Positions 32,195 through 44,244 of a DNA stretch of 64,000 nt are shown in pieces. The notes beneath the pieces are model-generated. The model saw nothing but the letters and a program-made list of their open reading frames with translations. It was not told the DNA's origin and searched no databases. Numbering within the stretch: position 1 is the stretch's first letter; each line of letters begins with the position of its first letter. The stretch lies in the NCBI GenBank assembly GCA_007922225.1, contig ML679961.1, positions 8,799,433 to 8,863,432 of the forward strand, given 5' to 3'. Origin of the DNA: Emydura subglobosa. Its lineage: Eukaryota; Chordata; Testudines; Chelidae. The translations under genes were made by a program, and so were the position numbers.

Positions 32195-34618
32195 AAATGG
32201 CCCAGCTGAGCTGTCTACTTCTGACTGTGAAGATCCAAGGGGCTCTGGGCATGAGGGCAGAGCATGAATCCGAAGGTATTCCAGGTTCATGTCCAGATCA
32301 AGATATTTTTCATGCAGACATGACCTGTAGCGCTGATTGACTGGAGGGATTGCACAAAGGGAGAGGGCCCTTTCCTGGCACCACAGTTCGCTGTTTCTCT
32401 GGTGACTGCAGGCCCTGCCAAAAAAGGAGGGCGAGGGACTAGATTTGAGCTGTGAACCCAGCTCTCCCAGAGAGCTGCCAGCAGCATCGCCACCAGCTCA
32501 GTGATCATAGGTCTTTTCTCACAGAACGTTATGCCTGGGCCCTTGTCCTAAACTGAAGCCCCGCAGAATTCTGCAGGACCATCAGGGTACATTACACATA
32601 TCTCGAGCCCAAAATCTTACAGCTGGGATATATGGGCCAAACCCAGAGGATTTTATACCGGAGGATGCATGGGCCAAACCCATAGTGGAGGATCCTCCAC
32701 AGCTTTTACTCAGTCCTCATTTAGCCAAAATTCCCACTGGCTAAACTGAGTTCTGGCTGAGTAAGGACTTCAGGATTGGGCCCATGCTGTGACCCTTGTT
32801 TACACTGACACACACTTATTGAGACAAGCAGCCCCATGAAGTCCAACTGCATGAGAAAGTTGAGAAACTGAGGCTGCACCTGCGTTATGGGAAGAAATCT
32901 ATAGTTTGTCCACAGTAATAAAATGAACCCTTTGATTGGAACTTCCCCCAAAGGAAAGGGGAGATTCGGTAACTCGCTGGTATCCGAAAGACAATCCATA
33001 ACTGCCTTCTGGGAAGATCCCCTTCCCTACATCCCAGACAGGGAGTGGCCATGCCTGCCCTGCTGTCTGTGCACTAAGACTTGAGAGGTCTCCCACTCTA
33101 TAAAGGAGCGTACCAGTCCTACATTTGCTATTTAAAATAAACCAACTGACTGTCGACTCTTCGCTGTGCCTCAGCTCACTGACAGTAACAGAATGCAAAA
33201 GGCATATGGAGCGTCTCAGGAAAAACAAACACGCAAACACCCAGCCAAGTTTTCCAACCTCAGCAGGATTTGCTGATTACTACAGTGCTAATGGCCTGAA
33301 CGTGCCCACCGCAGAAATGACCCACAGGGGGACTGAAGGCTCGGTCAGGGTCTCCACGCAGCGCTTCCTAGACATTGCTTCCTGGGACCAGTCAGAATTT
33401 GTTCACTCCTGGGAAATAGCTCCCCAAACCAACTTGCCAAGATCTGCATGGACCTCAGGGGATCTGTAGAGGCCAGTGTAATCTGCGTAGAGCCCCTGAA
33501 GACCTCTGAGCTGGCTTCTCTTCCGGCTCTCCTGTGTCCCTCTGACTCTGACCGAACGGCTGCGTCGGAGCTGTGCATGGAATCTCGCGCTGTCTACAGA
33601 GACTGTCCCCCCTCGGACAGATCCCATCCTGCAGCAGGGGAACCTGGATAAAAGTAATACTGCCACGCTCTAGATTAAAGTACCCGTGACAGGCTGGCTG
33701 AGCGGGGGGAAAGGAGCAGGCTACGGCCAGTCACTGCCTACTTACCCCAGCCCTGTTCTTGTTTCAGGCAGAAGGGAAGATACGGTCCTATACTTACCTT
33801 CACCGTATGAACCCAATGCAAGCTGTGCAGCAGCTACGTCTCAGGTCAGGGCTGTCGTCAGCCATTTCTTCCAGTGGGAGGGTGCAGTCCAGCGCCTCGT
33901 CGAGAAAGAAAGTAGCATCTGTGGGAGAAAGAAAGACATATGTCTGGCCTCCACCGTGAACCCTGTGCCTGGCAGCAGAAAGCAACACTGATTCCAGACC
34001 CAGCTTTTCATTCCTGTTGTAACAGTCATAAACGCCTGCTGACACCAAAGAAGAACGAGACCCTAATCCTAATAAAACAACATTCTTGAACCCTGACAAC
34101 TCGACGGAGCTTTTTCAGGCCAATTGTAAAATTATATTCATTCCAAGAGCTGCACATTCTGCAAGCGCCGGATGGCTGCTGCCAGACCGACCTTCCCCAA
34201 GATGCAATGCGATGCAGCACACAATAGATGGGGGTTAAAAATTAACCATCCTCCCTCCTTCATCGGCCGGTGCCCAAAACGATCGGGGATTCTCCCATCC
34301 TCATGCCTCTGGGGACTCCAACGGAGAGAAAACTGAGATCATCCTCTCCAAAACCACGCTGTGCTGCAGTCTTGATGGTAAGGAGCAGATGGTGCTGGCC
34401 TTTACTCAGGTGCGCAGGTTGGTGGGAAAGCTCAAGGTGTTTTCCCTCCCAAATTCTTCCCCTTCCTCTCCCCCCCGCCACCTTGGATTCCTTGTGTAGG
34501 AGCCAGCAGCAATCTCAATGCCTGGTCTCCTTGACTTGCTGCTATTTGATGGAGGGGGACACTTTGAAGGCAGAGGAAGGCTAAGAGCTCTTTGGCATCA
34601 GAGCCAAGTTTAGAATTC
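32195..34618. other. No recognised gene; weak exon-like signals at 33.1-34.0 kb
   Basis: 32700-32790 holds an inverted repeat (ACTCAGTCCTCATTTAGCC, GGCTAAACTGAG). 33100-34050 is CpG-richer with open frames of 114 and 101 codons on the plus strand and an acceptor-like GTTCTTGTTTCAG ending at 33768. No family was recognised. Confidence 0.4.
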
Positions 34619-34620
34619 CA

Positions 34621-34873
34621 GGGCTAGATTTTCAGCCCCCCCACCCCCCTTGGTGGCCACGTTGTCAGAAAAGCCCAGCTCCCAGAGGCCCCAAGATAAG
34701 TGGCCAGGCTTTCAAAGGAACTCAGCGTGTCGGGCGCACGCTGGCTGTCAGGCTCTTGGGAAAATCTGGCCGTAAGCATCCCACTGGGAGCTGAGCGCTA
34801 TTGGAAATCCGACTTTGACTGCGGGCGCTGAGGGTTTGGAAATGGGCCCAAAGGTCTTTGGAAAATCTGGTCC
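34621..34873. mobile_element. Palindromic dispersed element (GATTTTCAG type)
   Basis: The left end GGGCTAGATTTTCAGCCCC and the right end GGTCTTTGGAAAATCTGGTCC are inverted. The interior has a GGGAAAATCTGGCCG arm and GGAGCTGAGCGC. It is similar in build to the centre of the insert at 28486-28705. Confidence 0.5.
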
Positions 34874-34879
34874 TGGGGG

Positions 34880-35735
34880 GCACAGCATAAAAGAAGAGGC
34901 AAAAGACTGAGGATGCTCAGCTGGTGTCAGTGACCATAATAAGCTCTATGTTGAAGTGAGTAAAGCAATGTCAGTGAAGAGCAGGGAAGAAAGGGAAAGG
35001 TCTGGCTACGTTAGTGTAAGAAGTGGCTTATTTTCATTCTTTGAAAATGAGTGGAGCTTTTGTGACTGGGGTTTTAAAGATTTGGAGCGAAATAAAGTAA
35101 ACTGTGTGACAACACAGATCAAAATAACCAAGTGTGTTATTGCTGGCCATAAAAGAGTGAACAGTTTCTGCACCTGATACTCAAATGCATGGGTGGGATT
35201 CAGCTGTTGGTGGCTTGTATTGGGTTTACACCAGTGTAGTTGAAACCAGAATCTGGCTCCATGCCTCTTCCTCTAAGCCTCTTTTGCACTGGATAAAAAG
35301 CTGTTTGGGTCACACTTTGGTTACAGAACCAAATCAAACTAAATAAAATCTCGAGTGGTATTTTTAGTTCCCAAAAACAAGAAGGTAGTTGTCAGGAAGG
35401 AAAAAAAAAGGAGAGAGAGAGAACAAGCTACATTTAAATAACTGAAAGCTCCTAGTGTGAGATGAAAGCAAACTTCACTAACCTTTAATTTTCTTCAATT
35501 CTCAGCTGTACGCAGATCCAAGGAAATCAAATGAGATAATCCTAGCCTGGTGCAGCCTCCAAGAAGAGGTGAAAACCTCTCGGAGCTAGAACAACCATAA
35601 TGCAGCGAGGACTTTGTCAAATTCCCCCTAAAGTATTTCCAAATAAAACACTTCTATTGCTCAGCTGCTCCTGCCAAACGAGCTAACAATAAAACAAGGA
35701 ACTTGCAAAGTTTCTATATACCAAAAAAAAAAAAA
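34880..35735. other. No recognised gene
   Basis: 35195-35262 contains an arm with GGGTTTACACCAGTGTAG, part of a palindromic repeat. A poly-A run lies at 35723-35738. Confidence 0.45.
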
Positions 35736-35740
35736 AAATT

Positions 35741-35830
35741 AGGCCAAGTTCCCCCACCTGGGGTAAATCAGCACAGCTCCATTGACATCGGTGGATTTAT
35801 GTTGCTTTACATCACCTGAGGATCTGGCTC
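35741..35830. repeat. Short palindromic repeat (GGGGTAAATCAGC type)
   Basis: The arms CACCTGGGGTAAATCAGCAC and TTTACATCACCTGAGGATCTGG flank CTCCATTGACATCGGTGG. A relative with different arms is at 55019-55134. Confidence 0.55.
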
Positions 35831-35834
35831 TATA

Positions 35835-37065
35835 TTATTTATACATTTCACAGGGGCAAGGGGTAGTCTCCACTGGAGGTTTTGCGACACTGCAGGATAC
35901 TTTTCCATATTAAAAAGGCGCTTTCCGGTGTTTCGTCCACTGCCAGGTCTTTGGTTTATTGTTGACTCGTTTGGCAGAGCCATCCTGAAAGAACAATACA
36001 GATGTTTTATTGAGAAATAAAACGGGGATTCGGCTGGATTCTTTCAGGGTTAGTTTCCTTCTAATTTGGGGTAACTTTTCTTTTAATGAAGGGTGCAATC
36101 AAAACACTCACAATGAGCCAATCTGCCCCAGGCGGAGGGCCTAGTAGACATACTGAGCCACTTTGTTTCAGAAGCCAATAAATCGTTGTCGCCTTATGGT
36201 GAAAAAAAGCTAACTTTCATACGCACCTCCCCGCAGTGGGAAACTGAAAATCCCTGCCCTCCCACCTCTCACCATCCACTGAGTTTTAATTTAAAAAAAA
36301 AAAAAGACCTCTGATAAATGCAATTTCTTTATCCCTTAAAACAATCAATGCTCCTCTCCCCCATAAGAGAGTCAGTGGGAGGCTGTCCCTTTGTGAATCT
36401 CAACAATGGGTCATCTTCTCTGGGACCTGCTCTATACCTCCAGGATTCTAATTAGCATCGTTTTCATAGTCGTAGCTCCCAGTGCTGTGGAACATGCATC
36501 TTCTATGGCTGCCACATGACCACCAAAGCTGAGATCTTTGAAGGCAGTCTTGAGGGCATGAGAATCTCCCAAAAACTCCTGAACATCAGGGCAAAATCCC
36601 ATGGTTAGGCAGGTATGCCCTTTTCCTGGTTCACGGCATGAAAGGAGGACACTGCTGAATTGTTAGTAGATCCAGATTTATATATTTCTAAGTATTCTTA
36701 TCTACAGGTAATGAAGCCATTCAATAAACAAACCTTAAAATAACCAAAGTCATCAGTTTACAATTCTAAAGAGAAATGAAAGCAGCATGCCTATAGAAAG
36801 CATCCAATAATTTGATTCCCCACATATCCCTTCGTATGTATTCACCATTCCACACACACTGAAAGGTTTTAATTCCTTCTTTGGCACTCTGGTGTGCTCC
36901 CAGGTTTCAAGCATTTCCAGGAGGATAATAATGGAAAGGCCAGGTCGATGGGACAGCTTTAAGATACTCGGTGTCCTTTGAACTTTTAACGATAGGAAAA
37001 ATAATTTGCAGCCCACACATACAGTGGACACACATCAAAACTGGTCAACTTCCTTTCATAGATAA
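35835..37065. other. No recognised gene
   Basis: AT-moderate sequence; nothing recognised apart from a poly-A run at 36291-36305. Confidence 0.5.
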
Positions 37066-37067
37066 CA

Positions 37068-37243
37068 TTAGAATCAGAGAAGATGAGGATTGGGAGGGAC
37101 CTCAGGAGGTATCTAGTCCAACCCCCTGCTCAAAGCAGGGCCAACCCCAACTAAATCACCCCAGCCAGGGCTTGGTCAAGCCACACCTTAAAAACCTCTA
37201 AGGATGGAGATTCCACCACCTCCCCAGGTAACCCATTCCATTA
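37068..37243 (-). mobile_element. CR1 LINE 3' end fragment
   Basis: TAGAATCAGAGAAGATGAGG, then GGACCTCAGGAGGTATCTAG, TCCAACCCCCTGCTCAAAGC and GGAGATTCCACCACCTCCCC give the standard CR1 3' terminus seen at 7668. It retains only ~175 bases, ending at the [17 protein letters not shown] region. Confidence 0.9.
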
Positions 37244-37411
37244 GCCCGTATCAGTGGTATTCCCTAGGTGTTCATTACACTTTAGGTCTGATGCCGAGGG
37301 AGACAAAAGCTGCAGGTTTCGGTGTGCCTTCTACAGACCTCCCTCCTGATATCAATGATTCTCCTCAAATCTCACTGTGGAGCTCAGCGAGTTGTGCAGC
37401 AAAGCTCAGAC

Positions 37412-37746
37412 CAGGGCTTCTCAAACTTTTTTTCTGGGAGCCCCTTTGAAAATATTTTAGGCTATGATGACCCCCCCCCCACAAAGAGTGACGACCCCCC
37501 CATGCCATGCCACCCTTACTTCTGTGCTGCTGCTGGGGGGCGGCACTGCCTTCAGAGCGCCCGGCCAGCAGTTGCTGCTCTCCGGCCATCCAACCCTGAA
37601 GGGCTCTGGCTGTCAGCCATGCTTGGGTCTGACAGTTGCAACCAACGCATGTGCAGGGGCTGACAGCTCGCGACTCCCCCCTCCCCCCTCAAAAAATAAC
37701 CTCACAACCCCTTGAAGGGTCCCAGCCCCCAGTTTGAGAACCCCTG
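37412..37746. mobile_element. hAT-like non-autonomous element with target duplication
   Basis: The ends are CAGGGCTTCTCAAAC and GTTTGAGAACCCCTG, inverted with one mismatch. The flanks GCTCAGAC (37404-37411) and GCTAAGAC (37747-37754) match at 7 of 8, fitting the 8-bp duplication of hAT elements. The interior is C-rich and non-coding. Confidence 0.75.
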
Positions 37747-37754
37747 GCTAAGAC

Positions 37755-39155
37755 AGAAAGATTTGAGCATTAAATTGACATGCTTGCCTTAAAGTTATTA
37801 AGAATGGATAGATCTGCTGAACTATGCTATAAAAACCTTCTAAGAAACAGTAGAAAACATTGGATGAGGCACATTGGAACTGGAGTTAGACAGTTTGAAG
37901 GCAGTTTCTAGGCCACTAATTAAAGAAATCACAGTGGTACGGAAAACCTTGTGGTACCAGAAAATAATACTAGGGCTAAAAAACCAACTATGAGTAGCTG
38001 ATGTAAAAGATGGCTCAGAAGGCATGGAATTGGTTGGTGGTAACAAGGAGTTTTTAGGGACTACTTTAGGGCTTGATCTTGCAAGGTGCTGAGAAGTCTG
38101 GTCCTGATCCAGCAAAACACATAAGCACATGACTAACGTTTAGCATATGAGCAATCCCAGTCCTCACATTCTTAAAGTTAAGTGTGTGCGTGCATTTTGC
38201 CGGCTTGCGACCTTAGAGATAGAATTGAATCCATCTTTCTAAATCAAAAGGACATTTCTGCTTCCAGAGCCTGCCCTTGTAAAGTGACAGTGATATCATT
38301 ATTTTGTGTTCATCGCTGCATTCTTATTTATTTTTCTCTCTGCTGGAGACCAGGATTAGGTTTTGCTTAAAAATATCAAGCGAAATCCTGACCCCTTTGC
38401 GTGAATAGCAAAACTCTCATTGACTTCAATGGGACCAGGATTTTACCCATCATTACTTTTTCAGTGTCTGTTTCAGTGAGGTGTTTTTGGACAATGTCAT
38501 TATACATGTTCTTGACCCATCCCAGGGAACCCAACTTAGAAGGCAGAAATTAGATGTGTTAGTGTTTTCCAGCACTGGAGCAGAAGCGGTAGCATTTAAC
38601 CCAGCCCAACCTTGGGTTAATGTTGGATAGAACTGGAAAAAATGGTGGGGGTTTTATTTGGTTTTTTTTTAAAAAAAAGTGATTATACCTCAAGTTTTTG
38701 TATTCCAAAAAATCTTCCCAGGAGCAAGATGCTGAATCAGAGACAATGGGTGACCTTTGAGAGGAGAACATAGTATTTATTATTGCTGTTAAAGAGCCAA
38801 ATGCCTCACTTAGGATTGGAGCATCATTGTACAGGGTGCTATAGAAAATGTTTTAGTTAAAAGGATGGACAATCACCTCGTGAGATCACCTGCAGACAAG
38901 AGAGAACACCTGTGCACTGTTTATTGATTTTATTATACTGGAGATAGGGGAACTTCCAGCAACTTTGCTCTATGGGCAGTCACAGACTTGTTGAAGCTGA
39001 TGGGTGTGTTAGCTATCTTCCATTCAGGCTACACAAAGAAAAAATTAAAATGCTTTTGTTCAGTGATAGCTCAAACAATGGAAGCCACCACCCAAAGACC
39101 AGACTGACTCTAATGTTGGGGCTGAGGATTAATTGGTGGAGTTGTTGTGTGTCTC
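37755..39155. other. No recognised gene; two palindromic repeats
   Basis: 38100-38215 has GTCCTGATCCAGCAAAACAC with a diverged second arm. 38375-38452 has GAAATCCTGACCCC and CAATGGGACCAGGATTTTACCC, a relative of 19061-19134. The rest is unrecognised. Confidence 0.5.
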
Positions 39156-39157
39156 TT

Positions 39158-39330
39158 GGGGTATATCTACACTAAAAGTTACTTTAAAAATTATAATTTA
39201 TGTCACTCAGGGGTGAGCGACGTAAGTTACATCGACCTAAACGCCAGTGTGGACAGCGCTATGTCAGCAGGAGAGTTACTGCTGCCAACATCGCTACTGT
39301 CTCTCACAGAGGCAGGAGTTAGGAAGCCAT
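39158..39330. mobile_element. Truncated GTCTACAC-type MITE
   Basis: It starts GGGTATATCTACACTAAAAG, followed by GTAAGTTACATCGACCTAAACG and GCGCTATGTCAGCAGGAGAG. No right inverted end was found. The last block recurs at 41330-41365. Confidence 0.5.
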
Positions 39331-39439
39331 AGGGAGAGCCCAACTGTTGGCTAATCACGTGGGTAGCCAACATGGGATCCAATTTCAAAGGAGAGACTTT
39401 ATGAGCTGATATTCCTCTTGAACCCTGATATAATGGAGG

Positions 39440-40027
39440 CATTCACAAAAATTAGTAGGAGTATTGCCAGCAGATTGAGGGAAGTGATTATTTCCCTCTA
39501 TTCGGCATTCGTGAGGCCTCGTTTAGAGTACTGTGTCCAGTTTTGGGCCCCCCATTACAAAAAGGATGTGGACAAATTGGAGATAGTCCAGCAGAGGGCA
39601 ACAAAAATGATTAGGGGGCTGGAGCACATGACTTATGAGGAGAGGCTGAGGGAACTAGGATTGTTTAGTTTGCAGAAGAGAAGAGTGAGGGGAGATTTGA
39701 TAGCAGCCTTTAACTATCTGAAAGAGGGTTCTGGAGGGGTGGAACTAGGCTGTTCTTAATGGTAGTAGATGACAGAACTAGAAGCAATGGTCTCAAGTTG
39801 CAGTAAGGGAGGTCTAGGTTGGATATTAGGAAAAAGCTTTACACTAGGATGCTGGTGAAGCACTGGAATGGATTACCTAGGGAGGTGGTGGAATCTCCAT
39901 CCTTAGAGGTTTTTAAGCTACAGCTTGACAAACCCTTGGCAGGATGATTTAGCTGAGGTTAGTCCTGCTTTGAGCAGGGGGGTTGGACTAGATAACCTTC
40001 CAACTCTAATATTCTATGATTCTATGA
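39440..40027 (+). mobile_element. CR1 LINE, 3' part
   Basis: The plus-strand copy encodes the end of the reverse transcriptase ([47 protein letters not shown]) between 39455 and 39735, then reads with frameshifts to [16 protein letters not shown]. It ends in the CR1 3' terminus (GGTTGGACTAGATAACCTTCC, ATTCTATGATTCTATGA). The 5' end is truncated. Confidence 0.92.
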
Positions 40028-40029
40028 AA

Positions 40030-40770
40030 TCAAAGATGGCTAAAAGGATTTAAAACAGTAGCTGGAGACATCACAAAAGGAATTAAAATTAGACCTAAAA
40101 CAAGAGATGGAGACGTTGCAAAAGAAATTAAAGCAACATCTGGAAGCTTCCCAGAAAGACCTGACAAATGACCTGCAGTTGGAGATAAAATCTGTGTTGG
40201 GGCAGCAGATACAAAATATCTGGGCAGATTGAGAAGTCTAGCTGAAAATGTCCCAAGTTGGACTCAATAGATTCAACAGGTGACCAGCAACCTGAATGTC
40301 CTGGACCATGGTTTTCCAGGACATGGGGGAACCCAGAAAAATTTTGGTCAATTTGGACTTGCTAATAGAGATGAGCTGCAGCAAGGATTTAAAGAGCTAA
40401 AAAAATCAGCTCTAGAAGGAAATCAAAGTGTTGCAGACCACAGTGTAAGGCAACAAGGTATCTGAGCCAGCCAGATGACTTGGGTAAGACAGGACGTTTA
40501 CAAGAGTTTTCTACCCCAACTGTAGCTTACAGAGACCCAGAGGGGAAAGATCAAATTACCCCAGCTCAAATAATGCAAAATTCCACTACCTATGGGGGAA
40601 AAAGTTCTAGAAACTTATTTGGCTCACTTCAACATCACAGACCAAATGAATGTTTGCGGAGATGGACAGAGAGGTGATTTATAGCAGCCAACCTGGTAGC
40701 CCAGATCTGATCATGATGCAGAAAAGAGACTGAGTTATCCAGATCCGTTACAAGCCACTGATATGCTGTG
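40030..40770 (+). pseudogene. Ty3/gypsy-like gag relic
   Basis: Directly after the CR1 3' end is a decayed gag, the structural protein of LTR retrotransposon particles. A frame from ~40052 to 40230 reads heptad-like sequence (KQEMETLQKKLKQHLEASQK and onwards), as in the N-terminal coiled coil of gypsy gag. Later frames give ELQQGFKELKKSALEGNQS (~40374-40430) and a capsid-like YLAHFNITDQMN block (~40620-40655). Several stops and frame changes separate the pieces. No protease or reverse transcriptase follows, so it is a fragment. Family assignment rests on layout and a weak motif. Confidence 0.5.
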
Positions 40771-40774
40771 TGGG

Positions 40775-41300
40775 GAGCCAGCCACCCATCTGAGCTGGCC
40801 AGGCCACAGCTAGGAACGAAAAGAGGGAAAGATGAGACCCCAGCTGAAGTGGCAGAAGACTGGAGAACCCAGATACCAATGAAGACTTCTAAGATAATTT
40901 GGCAATGGATGTCCTGCATATGGCCCCAATTTTTAAAATTGTCCCATGGTCCCACATCGCCACTATAAAATCCTGATTTGGCAGCTTAGCAAGCTTTCTG
41001 GTGGTGAGCTGCACATCTGGGTGGCGTGACGTCATCACATCTTACGCTTGCAACCAACTACTACCACGCCACAAGCAAGAGGAACAGGGGATGCTTTGCA
41101 GGTTTTTTTGCACTGGGAGAAGGTGCCCAGCGTCCCCTCGAAGCTCGAGACCTAGGGCATCCTTCAGGCAGCCATGCTGCAACCTCTGGGGCCGAGGAAG
41201 GGGAGGCCAAGCAAGTGCTCACCACCTTGCTGGACAGCTCCTGGGCCTGGAAAGAGGCATTGCACAGGCATTTCTGCTCCACCAGAGAGATGAATCCACA
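40775..41300. other. No recognised gene
   Basis: Perhaps more decayed retroelement sequence after the gag relic. Open frames of 127 codons (41001-41384 +) have no motifs. Confidence 0.35.
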
Positions 41301-41304
41301 TCCC

Positions 41305-41553
41305 TGAGCAACGTAGTTATACCAATCTTAACTCCCCATGTAGACAGAGCTATGTCGGCAGGAGACCTTCTCCTGCCAACATAGCTACCACCTCTCGCTG
41401 AGGTGGAGAGTAACTAAGCCAACAAGAGTGCTCACTCACTCTGAACTCTGTCTCTCCTGTCAGCTTACAGCGTCCTCATCAAAGCGCTCCACCGGCACAG
41501 CTCCATCAATGCAGCTGCACTGGTGCAGTGTTTGTAGTGTACACCTGGCCCCA
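41305..41553. mobile_element. GTCTACAC-related MITE, diverged
   Basis: The left portion AACGTAGTTATACC, then CATGTAGACAGAGCTATGTCGG, an inner hairpin GCAGGAGACCTTCTCCTGC (41359-41377), and the right end GTAGTGTACACCTGGCCCC match the internal order at 30779-31012. Confidence 0.5.
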
Positions 41554-41564
41554 GAGCTGAAAGT

Positions 41565-41640
41565 TGGTTTCTCTCACCAACAGAAGTCGGACCAATAAAC
41601 GATATTGGTCTCCCTAACCTTGTCTCCCTAACTTTGCAAG
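41565..41640. repeat. Dispersed repeat, reverse copy of 18515-18648
   Basis: It contains TCTCACCAACAGAAGTCGG, ACCAATAAACGATATTGGTC and CTAACCTTGTCTCCCTAAC, complementary in order to the copy at 18.5 kb. Confidence 0.55.
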
Positions 41641-41644
41641 GCAC

Positions 41645-43200
41645 TCAGAGACGATGGGAATGACATGGTAAAAGACAATAGAGCAACAGATCTTACAACT
41701 GCCTTTTGTCTTGCTCCAGTTTTCCTAATTATGTCATTATGCATTAAAATGGATGGATTAATAACATGAAATGAGCACCACTCATGAAAGAGGTGTTTGC
41801 TGAACTACTGTAAGTTCACCTAAAATAATAGCACCATTAAAAAACAAGGTGTGTGTTTGATGCTTGTTCATATAACTAACAGATTACTATTAATAAAATC
41901 CACAAACTGCATTACAAAGAGAGCGACTATTTTTGTCTTGTGGAAACAGTTTGAAGGGGGGGGGGAAGGTATTACATTAAACCAAAAGAGAATGAAGGCA
42001 TAAGAGAGGGTTATGTTAAAATAACTTTCCTTTGATAACACTTGAAAATAAGCGGCTTGCCATTCGGAATTCGTCTGGTATTCATTGTAATAAACACACT
42101 TCCTGGTGCACGCATGTGGTTATAATGAGCACTGTAAAAAAATGATACTGTAATTTCGGAATAAGACAAACACAAGCAATACAGTTCAAAGAATAAACTC
42201 CTCGGCACTCACTAGATTTTTGGCTTTTTTAACTAACTCAAAATGTACAAGAAAGAAAGACATAAGGAAACAAGAAGATAGCCGTAAGGGTTACCCAAGC
42301 TAAAAGGCATCTGAAATGATCCCAGCTGACCTTTCTTTGTGATAGCACCCTGCCTGCCTTTTAACGAAGGCCTGAACTGAGCCAGAGGTGAGGTAGATAA
42401 ATGACTGAAGATACAAATGCTTTCTCAGAGTGCAAGTTCCCACATGCTCAATTTTCTTTTTCTCCATGAAGAATTGAGGGGGGGGGGGTGGAATTGCAAG
42501 TGATTAGCTAATGAACATCTGTTTTTCTTTATTTATGCGTCCTTGGATCCATGGATTGCATTTACTAATTTTTATTTCCTACTTAAAACAAAGATGAGCA
42601 TTTCTTTTCCGAAGCATGCAGGGGATAGGGTTTCCCAAGCATTGCCATTGTTTCGTGATTACCTGGCCTGCATGCTACGTCCTGTGTGGTTACCTTCTGT
42701 CCTTAACTTTTCATGTGGTTTGACATGTCTTTAATTTAGACGATCAGACCACGTCTAACCTAAAGCACAAACAAACACTCTTTGGAGATATTGAGCCTTT
42801 TTAGAATTCTACAGATGTCAACACAGCAGGATGTGATGTCAAACTGTTAATTATACATGTAAACAGGCTCGATGATAATTACACACTAAAAACAAATATT
42901 ATTTGATGTAAATATAGACTGATTGCACTCGTGCATTACTGACTGTTAAAAATAGCTGATGCAAGCCAAACTCTGTGCTGACTTCAACGCCATGCAATGC
43001 CTTCAACTCCAGTTGGGTTGTGAAGGGTTTGAGAGTCAGTGCACAATTTGTCCCAGAGCTTGGTTTTTTGTTTTTGGTTTGTTTTAATTATTTTACAGAA
43101 AGTGGCATTTTACTTTGTGCATTAATATTCTGAGCTGCTATTTGCAACCAAGAGTTTAAAAAGTGGACAGCGATGTGTGGTACCCTGCATGTGACATGGT
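41645..43200. other. No recognised gene; AT-rich
   Basis: Unrecognised sequence with G runs at 41956-41966 and 42478-42488. No coding or RNA family was seen. Confidence 0.5.
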
Positions 43201-43204
43201 GTCA

Positions 43205-43317
43205 GGGGCCTGATTTTCGGTAAGGGCCGAGCATCCGGCCCTCTGCATATCAGAGCCCCGTACAGTGTCCCAAAGTTGGGTTCCCAAAATCTCTAGACAC
43301 TTTTGAGAATCATGGCC
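43205..43317. mobile_element. Palindromic element (GGGCCTGATTTTC type)
   Basis: The left GGGGCCTGATTTTCGG and the right TTTGAGAATCATGGCC are inverted, with a GTTGGGTTCCCAAAATC block that matches the insert at 28486-28705. Confidence 0.5.
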
Positions 43318-43329
43318 TACCTGTACAAC

Positions 43330-43993
43330 TGTCACAGTGCACGTTACTCACTGCCGGTCTGGAGCCTCCTGTTGGTCATCTTGGGGATTAGCTTGAGGCC
43401 GGCACCCCCTGGCTGCGGTCTGCACACTGTCACTCAATCTGCGCAGTCTGCCTACAGCCCCTCTCATCACCTCAAGACCACAGTATCCTCTTCATGACTC
43501 GGCCGGGTCACTGTCTGTGGTCCCCCCTTCAAAGGAAGTTTTTCTCCTAGTCCTGCCATTTCCCCAGTGGCAAGTGGGGGGTACCCGGGCCTGCCCACTA
43601 CTCAGGGTCCTAGCCCAGGGAACCTGTAGATTGTAGCCTCCTGCTGAGCCCCTCTGCCACCACTATTGCTGCCTCTTCCCTGGGTCACTTCCCCGCAGCC
43701 ACAGCACCCTCCTCAGTCTCAGTAGCCCACCCCAGAGCATCTTCTCTCCTCCCTGGGTTCCTGCCTGCACTGCTCTGTCCAAGGTACTACAGCCTACTCC
43801 AGAGACAATCCTCCCTCCTTGGGCTCCAGGCAGCTACTGACTCTGTTCTGCCCTGTGGATCTTCTTATATGGGCCTGCTGGGCCCTGACTGGCCACTCCT
43901 CACAGCCCCTCTCCTATTGGCTGCTTTTCGCGCAGCCTCCCTAGGGCTCTATTAACCCCTAAATGATCAGTGTGGGACCAACGCCCCATCACA
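43330..43993 (-). mobile_element. Candidate solo LTR, gypsy-like
   Basis: Read on the minus strand it starts TGTGATGGGGCGTTGG at 43993 and ends CACTGTGACA at 43330, giving the TG...CA ends of LTR elements. A TATA-like CATATAAGAAG lies inside near 43870. The flanks ACAAC and ATAAC match at 4 of 5, compatible with a 5-bp target duplication. No internal retroelement genes adjoin it, so recombination to a solo LTR is likely. Confidence 0.5.
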
Positions 43994-44244
43994 ATAACTT
44001 ACATTAGTTTTCGGAGACAACATTTTTTTTCCATTGTTACTTCCACCTAGATTTAAACCATGAGTTAAGAAAGTAAGATACCAACACAAAAACCCCTTTT
44101 ACAACATCTTTTGGTACCTTCTCCTCCCTACCCCTTATTTGTCTTCCTTTTAGTTTGATAACTAGCTGCTAACACCAGGCTTCATTTATCCTTGCTCCAC
44201 ATTGCAAACAAAGCATGCAACTTTGAACCAAATAAGTGACATCA

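Noticed and set aside
43205..43317. Part of the adjacent LTR
   Set aside because: Its own inverted ends and GGGCCTGATTTTC start match the palindromic family, so it is separate from 43330-43993.
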